Shown: positions 26,001 through 41,000, counted from the stretch's first letter. The stretch is DNA of 64,000 bases from Patagioenas fasciata (GCF_037038585.1 NC_092523.1:47261501-47325500); one strand, 5' to 3'. Notes: generated from the letters alone by a model not told the origin. Translations and numbers: made by a program.

Positions 26001-29000
26001 CTTCATAATGCAGACTAATTAACATGCTAACAAAACCAAGAGTATTATGCATGTCCCAACATGCTTAATTACCTTTTGTTGCCCGTCTTATAATTTTCAT
26101 GTCATTCTGTAGAGAAGTACAGGAGGGTGAGAATTCCCTCTCTAACACCATGGCTTCAATCCTAAGAGCATAGCTGCAGCACACAAACAAACAGGTTTAG
26201 ATCCGACAGTCAAAAGAGAACATTTATCATGAACAGAATAAACCTACTATCTCCTTACTTTGGCACCTGGATTAGTAAATACATGAAGGAATCAGCTTGA
26301 GACAGTTTTGATACATCTCCATCAAAGGCTTTTAATTTCTTTACCTAGAAAAGAGAAAAAAACACTAGCAAAGAATTTTATCAAAGATCAAGATTAACTT
26401 GACTTTGGAAGGAAACACCTTGAAAAGCAGTGAATTTTACAGGAGGCATTAGAGTCCACTTGGTGACTGAATGGCTGCACTGTCCAAGCTCCTGTCATTT
26501 CCACACACTCCAATCACAAAAAAAATAAAACTATCACTCCTCTCCCAAACACCTAGTTACACAGTCCAGTGGAAAAAATATGATGCCATCATTCTGATTG
26601 GTGATTCTGATTTCCGATCAATGACTTCTAATGTGCGATTCATCGTTCTGATTTTTGATCAATGATTGTTCTCACCACTGTTTTCTTTCCAGCTAGTCAA
26701 CTTGCTGTTCTCTAGTTGTTCAGCCAGGAAATAGCTGCTTATGTGATGGTCTGAAAAATGATCCTTGACTCTTCAACAATGGTGATATACTCTTAGGCAT
26801 AGCTTAGAGTTCCAGCGTAGGACTGCCTAGATCTCTTCCACACAATGCAGCTAAGGTTTTAAGTTATGGGGGAAACTGTTTGGTTTTGGTTTTTGTTTTG
26901 TTCCTCTAAAATTCTCTTAAGGGGTAAACTTCATGCTCTTGAGTTTTTACTTTTTTTCATCCACATGAAACATTTTAAAGATAAATGCAGTCTCACATTT
27001 TAAAATATTTGCTGTCAGTACTTTGAGAACATCATTTACATGCAAAAGAAATATCACCGCATTAATTATGTCGATCTTCCCAGCTCCACCAAAATCCCTA
27101 TATTTGCATGATCTGGAAGCCACTGATCTGCCCACATACTTACTATTTGTTTATATAGAAGAACTGGAAAATACATGCACATATGTTTAAGTGTAACTGG
27201 AATTCCTTTCACATCTTCCAACATACCAACTGTGTCCAAAAGCAGAGCTCACCCTCAATTACACTATTTCTTCATTCAACCAACAAGTTCACACCCAGTT
27301 ATCAGTTGTATGTTTCCACTGACTTACAAACCAGCCCATCATCTTTCCTTTATATAATATTACACTTAAAGCCCATTCACAACCACATTTACACAAGATG
27401 GTCTTCACTTTCAGAAAGCATATTAAACTATCCTGGGGAGAGGAACACTACATGCAGGGCATCAATAGCTATCAGGTTGCCATGATTTCCCAAGATATCC
27501 ACACCACGCTACAAATTAATCACTTAAGCTATTTTGCTGCTTTCACAGCAAAAAAATAACTCATTTGTAATGGAAGAGAACATATGTTATGCTAAATCAG
27601 GGGTTTAAAATAAGTTCTGGACTAGCAGAAGAAAAGGATTATTTTAACAGCTTTGTTCTGCTTCATTCCCATTTTTTTCCACATTATAAAAAAATTAGAA
27701 TTGCTGAGAGGACAGGAAGAGAAAATAAAAATTACAAATTAAACACAGAACAGAAAAAAACCCCTTGTTTATCAAATTAAAAACCAAACCAAACAAAAAA
27801 CCCCACACCATACACACACAAATATGCACTTATGACTGAGAAAGAGAATTCTAATCAAAGAGCAATTTTTATTCATGATATCTAACTCCATTTCCTAAGC
27901 CACTGCGCCCTTTAATTCAGGACACTCAGACAAAAGCTCCTTCTAAAGATAAACAGCATACCCATTTTTTTTGAGGCCTGAGAAAACTCCTAATTTACAG
28001 AGTCACTCAAGAAGTCTGCCAACAAAAAACAGGAAAGACCAGACTTGACATTCCTGGTATTTCTAAGGTGTTAAACGAGTAAGAAACACAACCAAAATAA
28101 ACACTTTTTCCTCCATCATAAAGTGGGGAGTGTGAGCTACCTACTCAGTTAGTCTGTGCAGTTGTCCTTTAATCTAGGTTCCAAAAATAGTGCCTGCAAC
28201 TTGAACAAAAAAATTGCAAATTTTCCAGCCTCACTTCAGAATATTGCAAATATCAAAGTTTGCCTGGAAAGGCTACAGGCATTCAGATTTGAGGTTCAGG
28301 GAGGGGGAGAAAAAAAGCAACCTACCAAAAAACCCTCCCCAAATCACCAAAATCAAGGTCATATAAACCACGGGTACATATAGGAAGATGCAATCTTAAG
28401 ATCTAAGTGCACAAAATGTGAACGATGATGTCCTGAGATACAGGAATACTAACTTATTCATGCTATCTGTACTATATTTAAATATACTTTTGACAGTAAC
28501 TAGCAATCAATGTTATCTATCTGGAATGTTAATCTTACAGAAAATGGATGAAATCCTCTTTCTTCTACCTTATAATATTAGGAAAAATGCCTGGAATGGT
28601 ACAAAGGAGTACTAAATCCTAGAATTCATCCAGATGAGGAACCTTTCTGCATGTGCATAGCAGAGGGCATTGACAAGGCTGCCTTCTGATGGGTGGGATG
28701 GGGTGTGAATGCCACAGCGCAAAAAGCTTTCGGCAGTAGTCAAGCCAAAAGGCAGTCTGTAATCAATCTTAACACAAAGATCTGCTCACATCCTGGTGAC
28801 ACTTTTTCCAGCCCATATCAGCCAGCTTAACCCCCACTATCTCTGCCATATATGATCAAAAGTACCTTTTCAAGAAGCAGGAAAGCAGCTCATCAGACAA
28901 GCCCAAACCCCAGGCAAGGTGGAGGATAGCGATCCATTGCACAAACAGAAACACCAAAGAGTTATAAGGTCCTTTTCATCCTGAGTTTTCAACACAGGAG

Positions 29001-32000
29001 ACTAAATCAGCTGTTAACTTGGCCTTAATGCAGTCAATAGTCTGGGGAATAGCTAAGGTAAAGTTAAGACAACAATTTATTTTCTGATTCTCTGATAGCT
29101 CCTAGAAGTGAGGGTCAGATTCAAATGCCAAATGCAGCTAGGAACTGCAAAGAAACTATGGGGACTGACAACAATTTTCACTACTAATCATGTTAACAGA
29201 TACAGTAGAGAGGTTTATAATTAGTGTGAGAATACAAAGCAGCTAAAAAACGTGGTTTATTTTAAAATCACAATGAATAACTCTATCAGAGTCCCATCCT
29301 CACAACAAAATCTTTTTCACAACAGTATGCAGTCACGTACCAAGATACAGCAGTGTATTGTATACATGCAAGAGAGTATAATTACATTGTATGCTAAGTT
29401 CTGTATTACTAAAATTGGGTGCAGAGTTACTAATTTATTTTTTCATTCATTTGTATATGGAATATGCATTTGCACTGTCCATGCATGCCCACGCACACTA
29501 AATCAGATTTTAGATATAGAAGGTTCTCACATATGTAATTTGCTTCATTTTAAAAACAGTTATGAAACAGAAAGCCCAGTCTTTGATTTGATTTATGAAC
29601 AATTGGAGTAGATATGCCTGTTGCAAATATCTCATTATTCATCACAGACAGGAAAGCTACTGCATTCCTGTCACTCTAGTTTTCAGTCATTTTTTAGTTA
29701 CTAGTAGCACTTTTTACATCTACTGGGATTTTAACTTTATAGGATAAAACAGGTATGTTGCACTCCTATGAAGGACCTTTGAAGAGCGCAAATCTGTACA
29801 CTACTCCTTCTCGTATATGCTTATAACTAAGTATTTCTCCACATTCTTAGTAAATCAGTCAAATATTCCTCATGCTACAAATAAATAAGTGAAGCCAAGT
29901 GAAGCCAAGTGCAATAGTCCAGAGGAGTAAAGATTTTATCTTTTGTTGTTGTTGTTGGTTTTGTTTTTAATATATATTTCCATGCCATTGCAAACATTCA
30001 GGGCACTAAAGAACAACAGAGTTGAAAAATACCAAGTACTCCAAATGGCATCACAGTGGCACCCAACTACAAGGGCACATGGGAAAGCAACTCACGTATT
30101 AGGTGGGGAGGCACATGGGGCACGTGCCTGGGCAGTGGAGAACCTCTGTCAGCACATAATAAAAAGGAGAAAAACCCACAGCCATCAAAAGGGGTGAAAA
30201 AGGAAGCAGGAGATGAAAAACATACAGGATGATCAGCCATATAGAGCACTGGCTGAGGAAAGGTGGGGGTAGATAACTTCACAAACATGGTTTGAAAAGG
30301 GTAGAGCTGACAGAAACAATTCCAGTAAAGCAGGTGACAGATGACTAGGGTTTTAGAAGAGACCATATGAGCAAAGGACAGGTTTGAGACATTATAAAGG
30401 AAGTTAAGACATTGTGTTGGTAACCTGGGTGTGCATGTGTGTGAGTGAGCTGATCAGCAGCATGATACACTCTCTTCAGTATATATTTAAAGTACAAATT
30501 CTGGCTATTCTAGCTCATTAAACACTGGACTCTCTCAGCTTTACCAGCCTGGGCCTGCTGAAGATTGCAATGATATGCACATAAAAGCAGCTAAAAGCTT
30601 CTCCTCTGCTTTGGTCAGGATGCCAGTAAACGACAGCTGTCAGCCACTTTAACACAATATCCTATGACCAGGAAGGGTGTTCCTCTCTCTCCTTTCATTT
30701 TTACAGACTAAGGACTAATGGTGCTATATAAAACAGAAAGTAGAAGATAACTCCTTAGGAAACAGCTAGGAATCTTTTTAGAAGTGACACAGCAGAGAAA
30801 GCCATTCCTTCAGTCAAGGCAGGCTCCCTGGAAAAAAACATGAGCTGCAAAATGGATGAAACACAAAGCTGCTCACCACAGCAAGGTACAAACAGCAGGA
30901 CTTCTAACAAGGCTTACACAAAATCAGTGATCTTATCTTACTTGTTAATGTATGGATAATTTTTAAGCCTTTTCTTGATCTTTTTTTTTAAACCACTGTA
31001 CGATGGCTGGGCTGGTGCCACACCAACAGCCCTCAGCAAAACATTGAGTGGAACCTTGCAGTAACATCCCAGTTTGCCAGCTTCAAGAACTTGTCAAGTT
31101 TTTTCAAATTAAACATTTGAAAATACCCAAATGTTTTCAGTTTGACAGAAGACTTCACTGCAGTGCCAATATTTCAATAACGGTCTCAATCAGTTTGACA
31201 AAAAACATCCAAAGAGCCAGTATTTGCCATTTATACAGAAAAACCGCAACTGCTTTTGTAGTTGCTGGGATTTTTCACAGAGAACAGCTAGAAAATTACT
31301 AGCGCTGACACCTATTTCTGCATGTCAGCAGAGCTGCCACATTAAAATACTGCAAAAATAAAGAATAGTTTTAAAGACAACAGATGTTAAATGTATTTGT
31401 TAGCCTGAGTATTTAGCCTCCACTGTCAAAAAGCTGTCCCATCTCAAAGACACTGGAACATCCATCAGGTGCCTGAGATAACATGGACTCAAATGATGTA
31501 AAATATATCACTTACGTCAAACTGGTGACCAGGGGAACATTCAGGTAATGTGACTATATCACACCACTTCTAGATAAGATAAGATTGGAATACAAAGCCA
31601 GTGTTTATTCACACTAGATAAACTGTAAAGGTGGTTGGTAAGAAAAAGAAGAAATGTGATGGTCCAAGAGTTACCCTTTCTACAGCTATGACCAGGAAGG
31701 GTGTTCCTCTCTCTCTCCTTTCATTTTTACAGACTAAGGATTAATGGTGCTATATACAACAGAAAGTAGAAGACAACTCCTAACAGAGTTACTGGGATGA
31801 AGCACATGCCTGGCAGGAGGCACTCTGCTCTCATTCCAGCCTGCAAGACAACTGTGCTACTGGGAAACGTGACTGCAAATATCTCAGCTGCTGAAAAGAA
31901 GAGCATACGAAGAGGAACCGCGGAAGCCCACCCACGGTTACACCAGGACAGTTAGCACTGGTAACTGAATAACAACTAACCTTCTAGGATCTGACTGCTT

Positions 32001-35000
32001 AAGTGTCTGCACCGAAAAGTTCTCAATCCCTGCAACAACAAGGCAGGCCTTCAGGAGAGCAGGAAGTATGGAAGGGTAATCCCAGGGAACCCTTGCTGAG
32101 GGCAGGTGCAACATTCTGCAGGGAGAGGCCAACATGATGACACCTTGTCAAAGCTCTCTCACGTGATAAGACAACCGGACCAAAGATAAATTAGGGACTA
32201 TTAAACAGGATAGGGAGCAGCAGAACAAATAACACCACTTCATCCGGTATCACTAGTGATTTTGGATTACTTGTATGTGGAGATGGACTGTATAATTCTG
32301 AAGGCTTCCCCTTTGCAGGGGAATCACTGTTCTAGGAGACAGGTATTCAGACTGGGAGGTAGATAATAAACTAATAAAAAAGAAAGGGACATACAAGGAG
32401 AACAAAGCACATACATTTAGGGAAAGGAAATGCTGAGAAAGATGAACAAAAAAAGCTCTGAGGCTCATAAACAGAACAATTTTTTGTTAACTGTCTACAT
32501 CAAAATTTTAGGAGCCACAATAGTAAATGAGTTATTGCACCCACTTATTCTTTGAACACTTGACGGATGAGGACATGAAGGCACTGCAACTTTCTTCCAT
32601 ACCAGCAGAAGCATCAGTCCCTCACACTCAGGATCTTCTCTCTGTCCTACTCCCCTGACCTCAAGTCTCATGGGGAAAACTCTCAAAAAGTTAAACAATT
32701 ACAGGGAGAATAATCAAGGGAAAGGGGGTCTTTCCTTTTCCTGATGGTGAGCAATGAGACCTCTAAAGCATGGAACTAATTTAATACATACAAATAACCT
32801 CAAAACGGGAACATGCCTCTCTCCAGCCTTCCCTTGGGAACTGCTAACATCTAATGCCCCTTTAATTTCTAATAACCCTCTGTGCCATAAAATCTCTTCT
32901 ATTAATTTCTCAAGTGCCTCCTTAGAAGCACTTAAGTGCTCTGGTCCCACTATCTTGAAGGACAGGCTTGTTGTCAAATCATCCACTAGGAAATAAACAT
33001 ACCTTTTCACTCTTAACAGCACCTACTGTATATCTAAAGCATCTGGCTGAGTATTGCAGACAATTTCTGACAAAATTCAACAACCTACATTACAATTCTA
33101 GCTGAATTACAACATTTATATCACACAGGAGTATGCTATTTGAAATATTTTCTACTTGTAAAATAACAACCAAGATCTAAACCAAAAAGAGGAAAAGAAG
33201 AAAAAAAATGCTGAATATACACACTTAACTAGGAGTCACTTAACTGTTCTCCGGTGTCTTTCAGACGAAGGAGATAAATTCTGCTTAAATAAAGGAATAT
33301 GTACTGAAATTAAAATAAAGAGGGAACAGCTAACAGTTTTGATTTCCCAGAACTACTGTCACCTCTTTTTTTTCCAGATTAATTACATTTCAGGTTGTTG
33401 ATATCCCCCAACTCTAAAAAGTATATTAATCAAATGCAATAACTAAACACCATTTTTACAAGATTCCCTGCAAAAGCAGCCCAGTTTAGGGTTATATATT
33501 TGACAGCAAAACAACATGTTTTGCTGTTGACTGGATTTGAGATCTGCTGCTGCACAGAGGAAGCAGCGCTTTGACAGTATGACCTTGAAGTTGATCTATA
33601 TGTGGACATTAACTAGCAATTTCCCAGGTTTCAGCCATGACTTTGATGTGAAGCACTCAAGCAATTCTAATGCTAATTTTGCCAAGTTTGTGGTATACAT
33701 TTCACATACAAATGGGTCAATACAAATACAGGAGTAGACCAGGAACTGTGCATCATTAAGCAAGGCTCCCAGGCCAGTCCATGAAGCTTCACCTCTTTAA
33801 TTACATGAATGGACTTGAGGTTAGGAGTGGGAACGGAGAAAGCAGCACTTGCATGGTCATTTGGTGAACATGGGGACATAGAAGAAGCTGCTGGTATTCT
33901 GAGTCTTCTAACACATCTCCTTTGGAGCACTGAGCCACATTAGCAAATTCTATTGGTGCACAGCAGCCTTTTGCCCTGTTGGAAGCCAACAGCCGAGGCC
34001 CAGGAGCAGGTAGATCCCAGATACACAACACAGGTAGCAAACCAGAAGAGAGGAGAGACAGTAGCAGAGGGCTCACCAGTATTCAACTTGCAAGCACTCT
34101 TACTGGAAAGCATGAGGTAGGTGCCAAAGAAGCGGAACTTAATTTGTTTGTGTTAGGATATACTTTGACTCTGAGCTTTCTGACCCCTCCAGAGCAGAGT
34201 TATCTACACTGCACACAGAAGGGTTCCATAGGGCTTGGTAAAATATTTATGGGACAAAGAGGACATCGTAACAGACATCAGAGAAACAAAAATACCTTAT
34301 CACTACCTTAATTAAGAAGTACCTTAAAAGCAGGTGAAATTCCACAACGTGAAGGGAATGTGTACACTGCAACCTCAATACTATATGTCAAATGAATATT
34401 AAACCTTTGTACTCAGTGGTTCCTATCCCCTGGCTCTGGAAGGATTCCTCTTTTACAGACCTTCATCGTGGAATCCTAGGCAGTAGAACTCCACACAAAA
34501 AAAAAAAAAAAAAAAATCCACGTAAAACCATTATTTACCTCCTCTGCTTCTGGTAATAATTTAAGAAATTCATGCAGCAGTTCAGAACCATAGGGCTCAC
34601 TCCTTCCATGATAAATATCTTCAATGATGGATTCAGCAGACCTTGAAAAAACAATTGAGCATACACATTTCTAACACTTGCAGGGTGAATTACAGAAACT
34701 GAAAAAAACTCATGCCTGGGCTACTCAAAGGAATTATAATGTGGTTATGTATCAGTGTCCACAGCAGCACTGTTTTAACACCACCTCCAGTGATGCCTTT
34801 ACTGAAGGACAACATTATCAGTGAATAAAGATAGCATCAAAACACCTAGTTCACCTCTTTCTATTCATTCTTTATAAAGAAAGGAAGCCAGTGAAAAGCA
34901 GCTCTCATGCAGTACTACATGAGATTCAAGGGCTCCCCTTAACAGCTGGTTAACAGTAGCAAACTCTAAATGGTGGTAAGTCACTAGGGCACTCAAAACC

Positions 35001-38000
35001 AAACATAGTAGAAAACACGCTATCAAACATAGTCATTCATGACAAACCTCTATAGAACTGTAAACTCCAAAAAGAACAGAGCACAATGTGCAATACATTT
35101 CATGAAAACTACAAAGAATTTAATACATCTGTAGCCTGCACTAGCTGCGTGGAAAAATCAAATCTTACTTTTTGAACTGTTTGAGAAATATCCCAATGTT
35201 CATACTTCTTTTTGCATCCAAAATCGAAACCTGAGAGAGAAAGCAAGAAAGATTAATCTACCAATACCTATGAAAACAGCATATCATATCATGCAGATAT
35301 GATTTCTTAAATTGCTACAGATAATTGTTTGCAGTTGCCACCAAATCACAAGCCAAATGAATACACAAAGTCACTTCTTACCAACAAAGATCATACATTA
35401 CATAACTAGGTTTTATCAGGAAAATACACAGCACACCCACACCATTTTTTTCCAAGTGAGGCAAAAAAAAAATCCATAGCAACTTTTATGAAAGGAAAGA
35501 ATCAAGTTCTGTTTCATTACAACATAAAAACATTCTTCTTATTTCGTAATGCTGCATCTGCAAAATGTTGCTTATCAAGTAATACACTGTATTGCATTTG
35601 AAAGCCCCTGATATTGAGCACCGCACTTAAATCCCCACGTATGTCAGAGGTTTTGTAAAAACTGTGAGGACGGGCTTTCTAAGCAGAGGTCAGTGTGCGC
35701 TACTGACTCCATTCACGCAAACTAACAGACATGCTGATCCACAGAAAGATTAGTAAGTTGATCTTGAATCAAAACCTGAGACAAATAATGCTCAAATTTG
35801 TTTGCTTTATCTAGAAGCAAACACAAACCCATAATAAAACATAGTCTCTCCCCACTTTATATTTTAAAGTTAATTTGCTGTATCATCTTACATGTGTAAT
35901 TATGGAGACTACACAAAGGAAAAAAAAAAAGTTAACTTTTTTTCCCCTAATTCAACTTCTAAAAATTTTAAATAAAAGAGTTAATTCTTTTGATACTAGT
36001 TTTTCTTGATGTAACTGCATGCAAGTTCAAGCCTGAGATGTTTGCCGTGTTCTAGCGAATAGCGTCCTTAAGGTCAAAATTTTACCACAGCTATTTTGTT
36101 GATAATAGTCACAAAAGTCATGAGATGTAGAAGGACAAGAGAATTGTTTCACCTTAACAATGCCACACGACCGCTACAATAAAACTCAGTACACACAGAT
36201 GTTCAAGACTGCTGTTGGACTCACATGATGATCGAGGTTTTGACAACAGGAAAGGTGTCTTGAACTCTGTGACAGTGCACAAATTAGAAATACATACATA
36301 AATGCAATGTTGGCATCGTCATGAAATTGAATTAGCCTGCAGTCAGCTGGTGACAGTGAAAATACAGGTATGATTAATGTGCTATCCTCAACATAAACCC
36401 AGGAGACAGCCTCATCTGCTAAAAAGAGAATCAAACACAGAAGTTTTCTGAAATTCTGGAATTTCCTCCCTTCTGAAACCAGCAAAGACTACAAAACACA
36501 GGGAATAACAGCTTATTAGCTTTAATTAGATGATCGCTAGCCTGAAGCCCTTCAGTTTTAGCATATGCAAAGACAAGAGGACAGATTGTGGTTTATTCTC
36601 CTGTTATCTTAGGAGCTGAGAGGCCCCCAACAGATCATTAAGGAAAAGCCCCTTAACATAGGACAGGTTCAACTATCTCTCCCCCTGCATTATCTAATCT
36701 TTTTTGAATGTTTTACTGCAGGGACCTCTCGCTGACCTCTCAAACTGCAGCTCCAGTCTCCAGTTGCTCTGGTCACTCCTAATCCTCTGATTTCTCTGTA
36801 CTAGTTCAAGCCTATAAGCTTTGCCACCATGATTTGGCTTTTGGTTTGCTGGAGGTTTCTAAAGCATACTCACAGTTAACCTTCTGTACATATTATTCTC
36901 AGTCATGGTCGGTTACTATTACAGTAATACTGACCATCAGCTGGGTAAAAGTGGGGCACAACTCAGATTTATAGTACAACCTCAAATAAAACCAGTTAAT
37001 TTTTTTTAACATCTTCCCTTGAAGAAAAACAACAGATGGCAACACATACATCTGCATTTGCCTTATCAGCGCAACCATAAACATGCAATAGCTGTTCTTA
37101 AGTATAAGGATCTTAGACACACTTCTTACTCTGTATATGATTGTACTATATTTTTTCTCTTATTTCTTGTTCAAGTGCACAATCAAAACACATAGCTCAG
37201 TTTTCAGTGACTCTTTGCTTGGTGTCCACTTCAAGATGATCAAAAGTGTTTGAAAACGCTGTGATTACTCAGCTGCCTTCAAGGAGTTTTCAGACGGGAG
37301 CATGAGGAGGATAAAAGGTGAATCTGGCAGATACTCCATAAATACAAGTTCCTATTCCTTGCACACAAATAGAGTATCTTTCATCTCACGTTCAGTTGCA
37401 TATTAGATGCATAATCTTGGTCTGCACATGTGTTCATAATGTCTACTCTTCTTCCCCACTGAGCCTTCATTCAATTTTGTCCTTGCAGAAAGCTGTTTGC
37501 ATATGACTTCCTACCAAGTTGTTGCTTTTTATCCTCTAAACAGTACCCCAGCTTTTTATTAATTCTGCTCAGCCTGCTCCTATCTTCTGTTCATACACAC
37601 CCTCAGTACTGGTGCCAGCACAACATGTTCCAAATCTCTGTTCGTCACATACAAAGATTTTAAAGTGCTGTCCACCAGCAACAGCCTTGGATTTCTTGAC
37701 TCAAAATGTTACATTGGACTGTAATTGAAGACTCTCTTAGTCTAAGTGGGATTCTCTACACCAAAGAAAACTGTTAAATGGTTTCTTATTATTTACTTTA
37801 GATAAATTCAGGTGAGCTTTCTCCATTCTCATCTTTTTCAACTCTCCTGCCACAGAAAACTATTAAATTTTTGTTTATCCTGCTCTGGAAATACTACAAT
37901 TTTCCCAGATACTGTGCACCATCTCAGCACCCACACTTTGTCAGCCAGTGCAAGTGTCACTGCCTCACACACTCACCACTTCTCCTTTTAAACCAGTGCA

Positions 38001-41000
38001 ATCTTTGAAGGAAGAGCAGCTGATGCACTCATGAATCTGCTGCTCATCACCACAGTATTCAGTTCAACGTATTTCTGAAATATGCAGTAGGCACAGATCA
38101 TGTGGGGTAATAACAGCAGCAGTTTGACAAACATTTATTCACCAATGAAATATTCACTATTTTAGATGTATTAAAGGGAAAATTAGCTTGAGTACCATAG
38201 TGTAGTTCTGATGACGGTAAGAGGAAATCCACTTCCAAACTCTGACACAAATTTGCAATCAACACAAAAGATTCAGAGGAGTGTTCTGGGAGACTCAAAA
38301 AGCTCCATATCAATACTGACTTTGCAGTGACTGCCGAAATGCAACAGGAGCTTCTTGCCACGAGATTGTCAAATGAGGAAATGGAACACAACGAAGTGGA
38401 TTTAAAACAGAACAGCGAAAGCAAAATATTATATGTATTCTTTGCATCAGAACAATGGCGTTTCACATGGTAGGATACAGTTTACAAGTTACAGCAAGCA
38501 TGAAACAGCCTGATGCAGCAGGCTTGGTGCTGGAGGTTAGGAAGGATATAAAAAACTTCCTGCTTCATCTTCCACTTGACAACACACTAACCATCACTGT
38601 TGAGTTTCATATTTTGGCGTCTGTTATCCAAGACACACGTGCTGACTGGGGTGGCTGAGGAAAGGTGGGTGCGCTTTCACAGTGCGGCAGAGTGAACCCA
38701 GCAGCTTACTGCAGGGCTGCCCAGCTCCATGTCACTCTCCCTGTCACGTTCCTAGCCTTCTCTTCCCCTTAGGCAGGCACTGGTACTCATCTCGTTGTTT
38801 TTTTGCTGTGTTAGTCCTCTGTTGGATTAACAGGTTGAAGCAGCTCTCAAGGAGGTGGAACGAGCATCAGAGCCAGCACAAGGCAAACAGAGAGAGCATG
38901 TTCAGGAGAGTGGAGAAGAGACAACCTGTTTGCCCCTTCCCATCTTCCCTTCTCCTCTCTACCCCCTTGCACAGGCTCTGGAATTCACTGTACCCTTTTG
39001 CAAGCCATCAAAACACACCAAAATGACAGAAAACTATTCCAGTAGAAAACAAACAAAAAAACCCCAAACAGCATCCTGCTAAGCTGCTGATTTAAATCCG
39101 TTTACAGAGGGTCCAATGTCTGCCAGAGCCAGCACACAGATGGGGGAGGTGAAGGACTGGAGCAGAGGGACAGGCTACAGGAGAAAGCAAGAGCAGCTCC
39201 CTTGGCCCCAGTAAACTGTTCCACCTGCTCCACTGCCAGGCTAGCCATATAGCCTAGGTGAGTATATGTTGTGCCATACCGTGACACCGAGGGGAAAGTA
39301 AACTGGCACATTAACTTAACTCTACACCCCCTATTTTTCAGAGGCTCAAATTACGTGAAACCATAGGGCAAATTAAGCCTTTAGTCAAGGAAACATGTTA
39401 ATTAATCTCTTAAGGGTTTGGTGAGGGATTGTTTACAAAAAGGAAAGCATTTGCTGTAGGAGTTTCACTCAAATCTCAAAAGGGACTTCTGTTGTAATAA
39501 TGATGTACAGTGCTGAGCCTCCAGAATTGGGATTTGATAATCTGAGGTGGGCATATAATTTCCCTCTATGAAGCACCGGTGAGTAGGGAATTAAAAGGAC
39601 ATGCAGTTCTGGAAGCTGCTACATGGAGAACTTTTTCCAAAACTGCTCATGATTTCATAATCAACAGCGATCTCTGGAGAAAACAGGAAAACTGTCTCTC
39701 CACCACAGTCTCTGGGGGAGTGCCCTCAACTCTGGTTGACAAGTCCCTCCTCACCCCCTCCCACAGAAGCTACACCACTGCACCCAGAGGAACCCCACTG
39801 AGCCAAAAGAACAGACTCTCCAGCCATGCACTTTCGTACAGCACTTTGGACACATGCTGGTTTTTCAGGTTTGGCTCTAAGCAATACTTGAATTTAGGCA
39901 CTTAACGTTACCTTGAAAATTCACTGTTAGCATACCATGGCAATTAGACTAATTCCACTATTTAAACTCCAAAGAACATTTTTCACTGTCAGACCATAAA
40001 GCACTTTCTAAATGAATTGTGTTTTACACTAAAGGAATAGAGATATCGAAATACAAGATATCTTGTCCAGGCCAGCAATGCAGCCAGGAACAGCAGTACA
40101 GCTTCCCTGGCCCCACACTAATGCATTCTCCATAAAGTAACACAGATGCTTTGTACTTCAGCCTGTCACCAACTACTTTCAACCTCCACAGGTTTTACTG
40201 CAGTGAACTGAGAATAACCATCATACCATCAACGTGAGCAGCAGCTGACAGAACTGATGACGGAAATCACAAACATTGCCTGTGCCTCAGATCTCCATAC
40301 TATTGCTGAATGATGCCTGTAGTAACGTTAAGCACGTGAGCTGTTGCGTATCCTTGCTTCCGCACTTCCAGTAACCCACAGCTCCTCCGGATTATCTCCT
40401 TCCCTCCTTACTAAGCAGCCAGTACTGCAAAGTCCATTAACACACAAGAAATTGTTCATCACTCCCTGACACAGCACTGCTGCATGCTTGACAAAGCTTA
40501 GCAACGGAGTTGAACATTTTGTCGCTTAAATCGGAGGCAAGTCCTGTTGCCTCACCGGCTGCCACATGCAAAGGCACCGTGGGAGCCCTGAACCAGGGTG
40601 GACAGGCATCAAGCAGTAGGAACGCACTGGACCACTGTACCAGCTCCAGATGGATGCACAAAAACACAAACTTGTAGCAAGGCAGGTTTTTGTTTCCCAG
40701 GCACCGTATCCTGGAGAAACCCTTGTATTGCAGGCCTCTAATTTTAATCTCTACCCTGCTCATAACTTCTACAGGATGCCCCGAGTTTCAAGCTGTAGGT
40801 GAAAACACGTGAGTTCTGGAGCACACGGGTTTTCTCTGCCCTGGCTACTGTACCCTAGTTTATGAAACTTACAATCATTTTTACTATAACTAGATCTTCA
40901 CACATGGCAGAGAAGCTTCTAAAGACACACGTGGGGCCAGAGCTGTGTACATGTGTAGGCAGCGCAGGAAGTCCACTCACTGCCATCCTGATTCTAAGGT

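Larger units (their letters stand above)
26345..34538 (-). other. FHDC1: Large FHDC1 intron (8.2 kb)
   Basis: Contains a degenerate short tandem near 26592-26670, a TTG run at 29942-29956, and a 94-bp direct duplication (30662-30755 and 31686-31781). No exon or known transposon was recognised in the rest. Confidence 0.8.

Noticed and set aside
29881-29911. Tandem AAGTGAAGCC units
   Set aside because: Only two short units of 10 bp. Not informative beyond replication slippage.
32714-33022. 102-codon minus-strand frame in the FHDC1 intron ([16 protein letters not shown]...)
   Set aside because: It is on the gene strand and looks somewhat protein-like, but it has no acceptor/donor pair in phase with the neighbouring exons and no similarity I recognise. 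It is not part of the FH2 domain, which is continuous without it.
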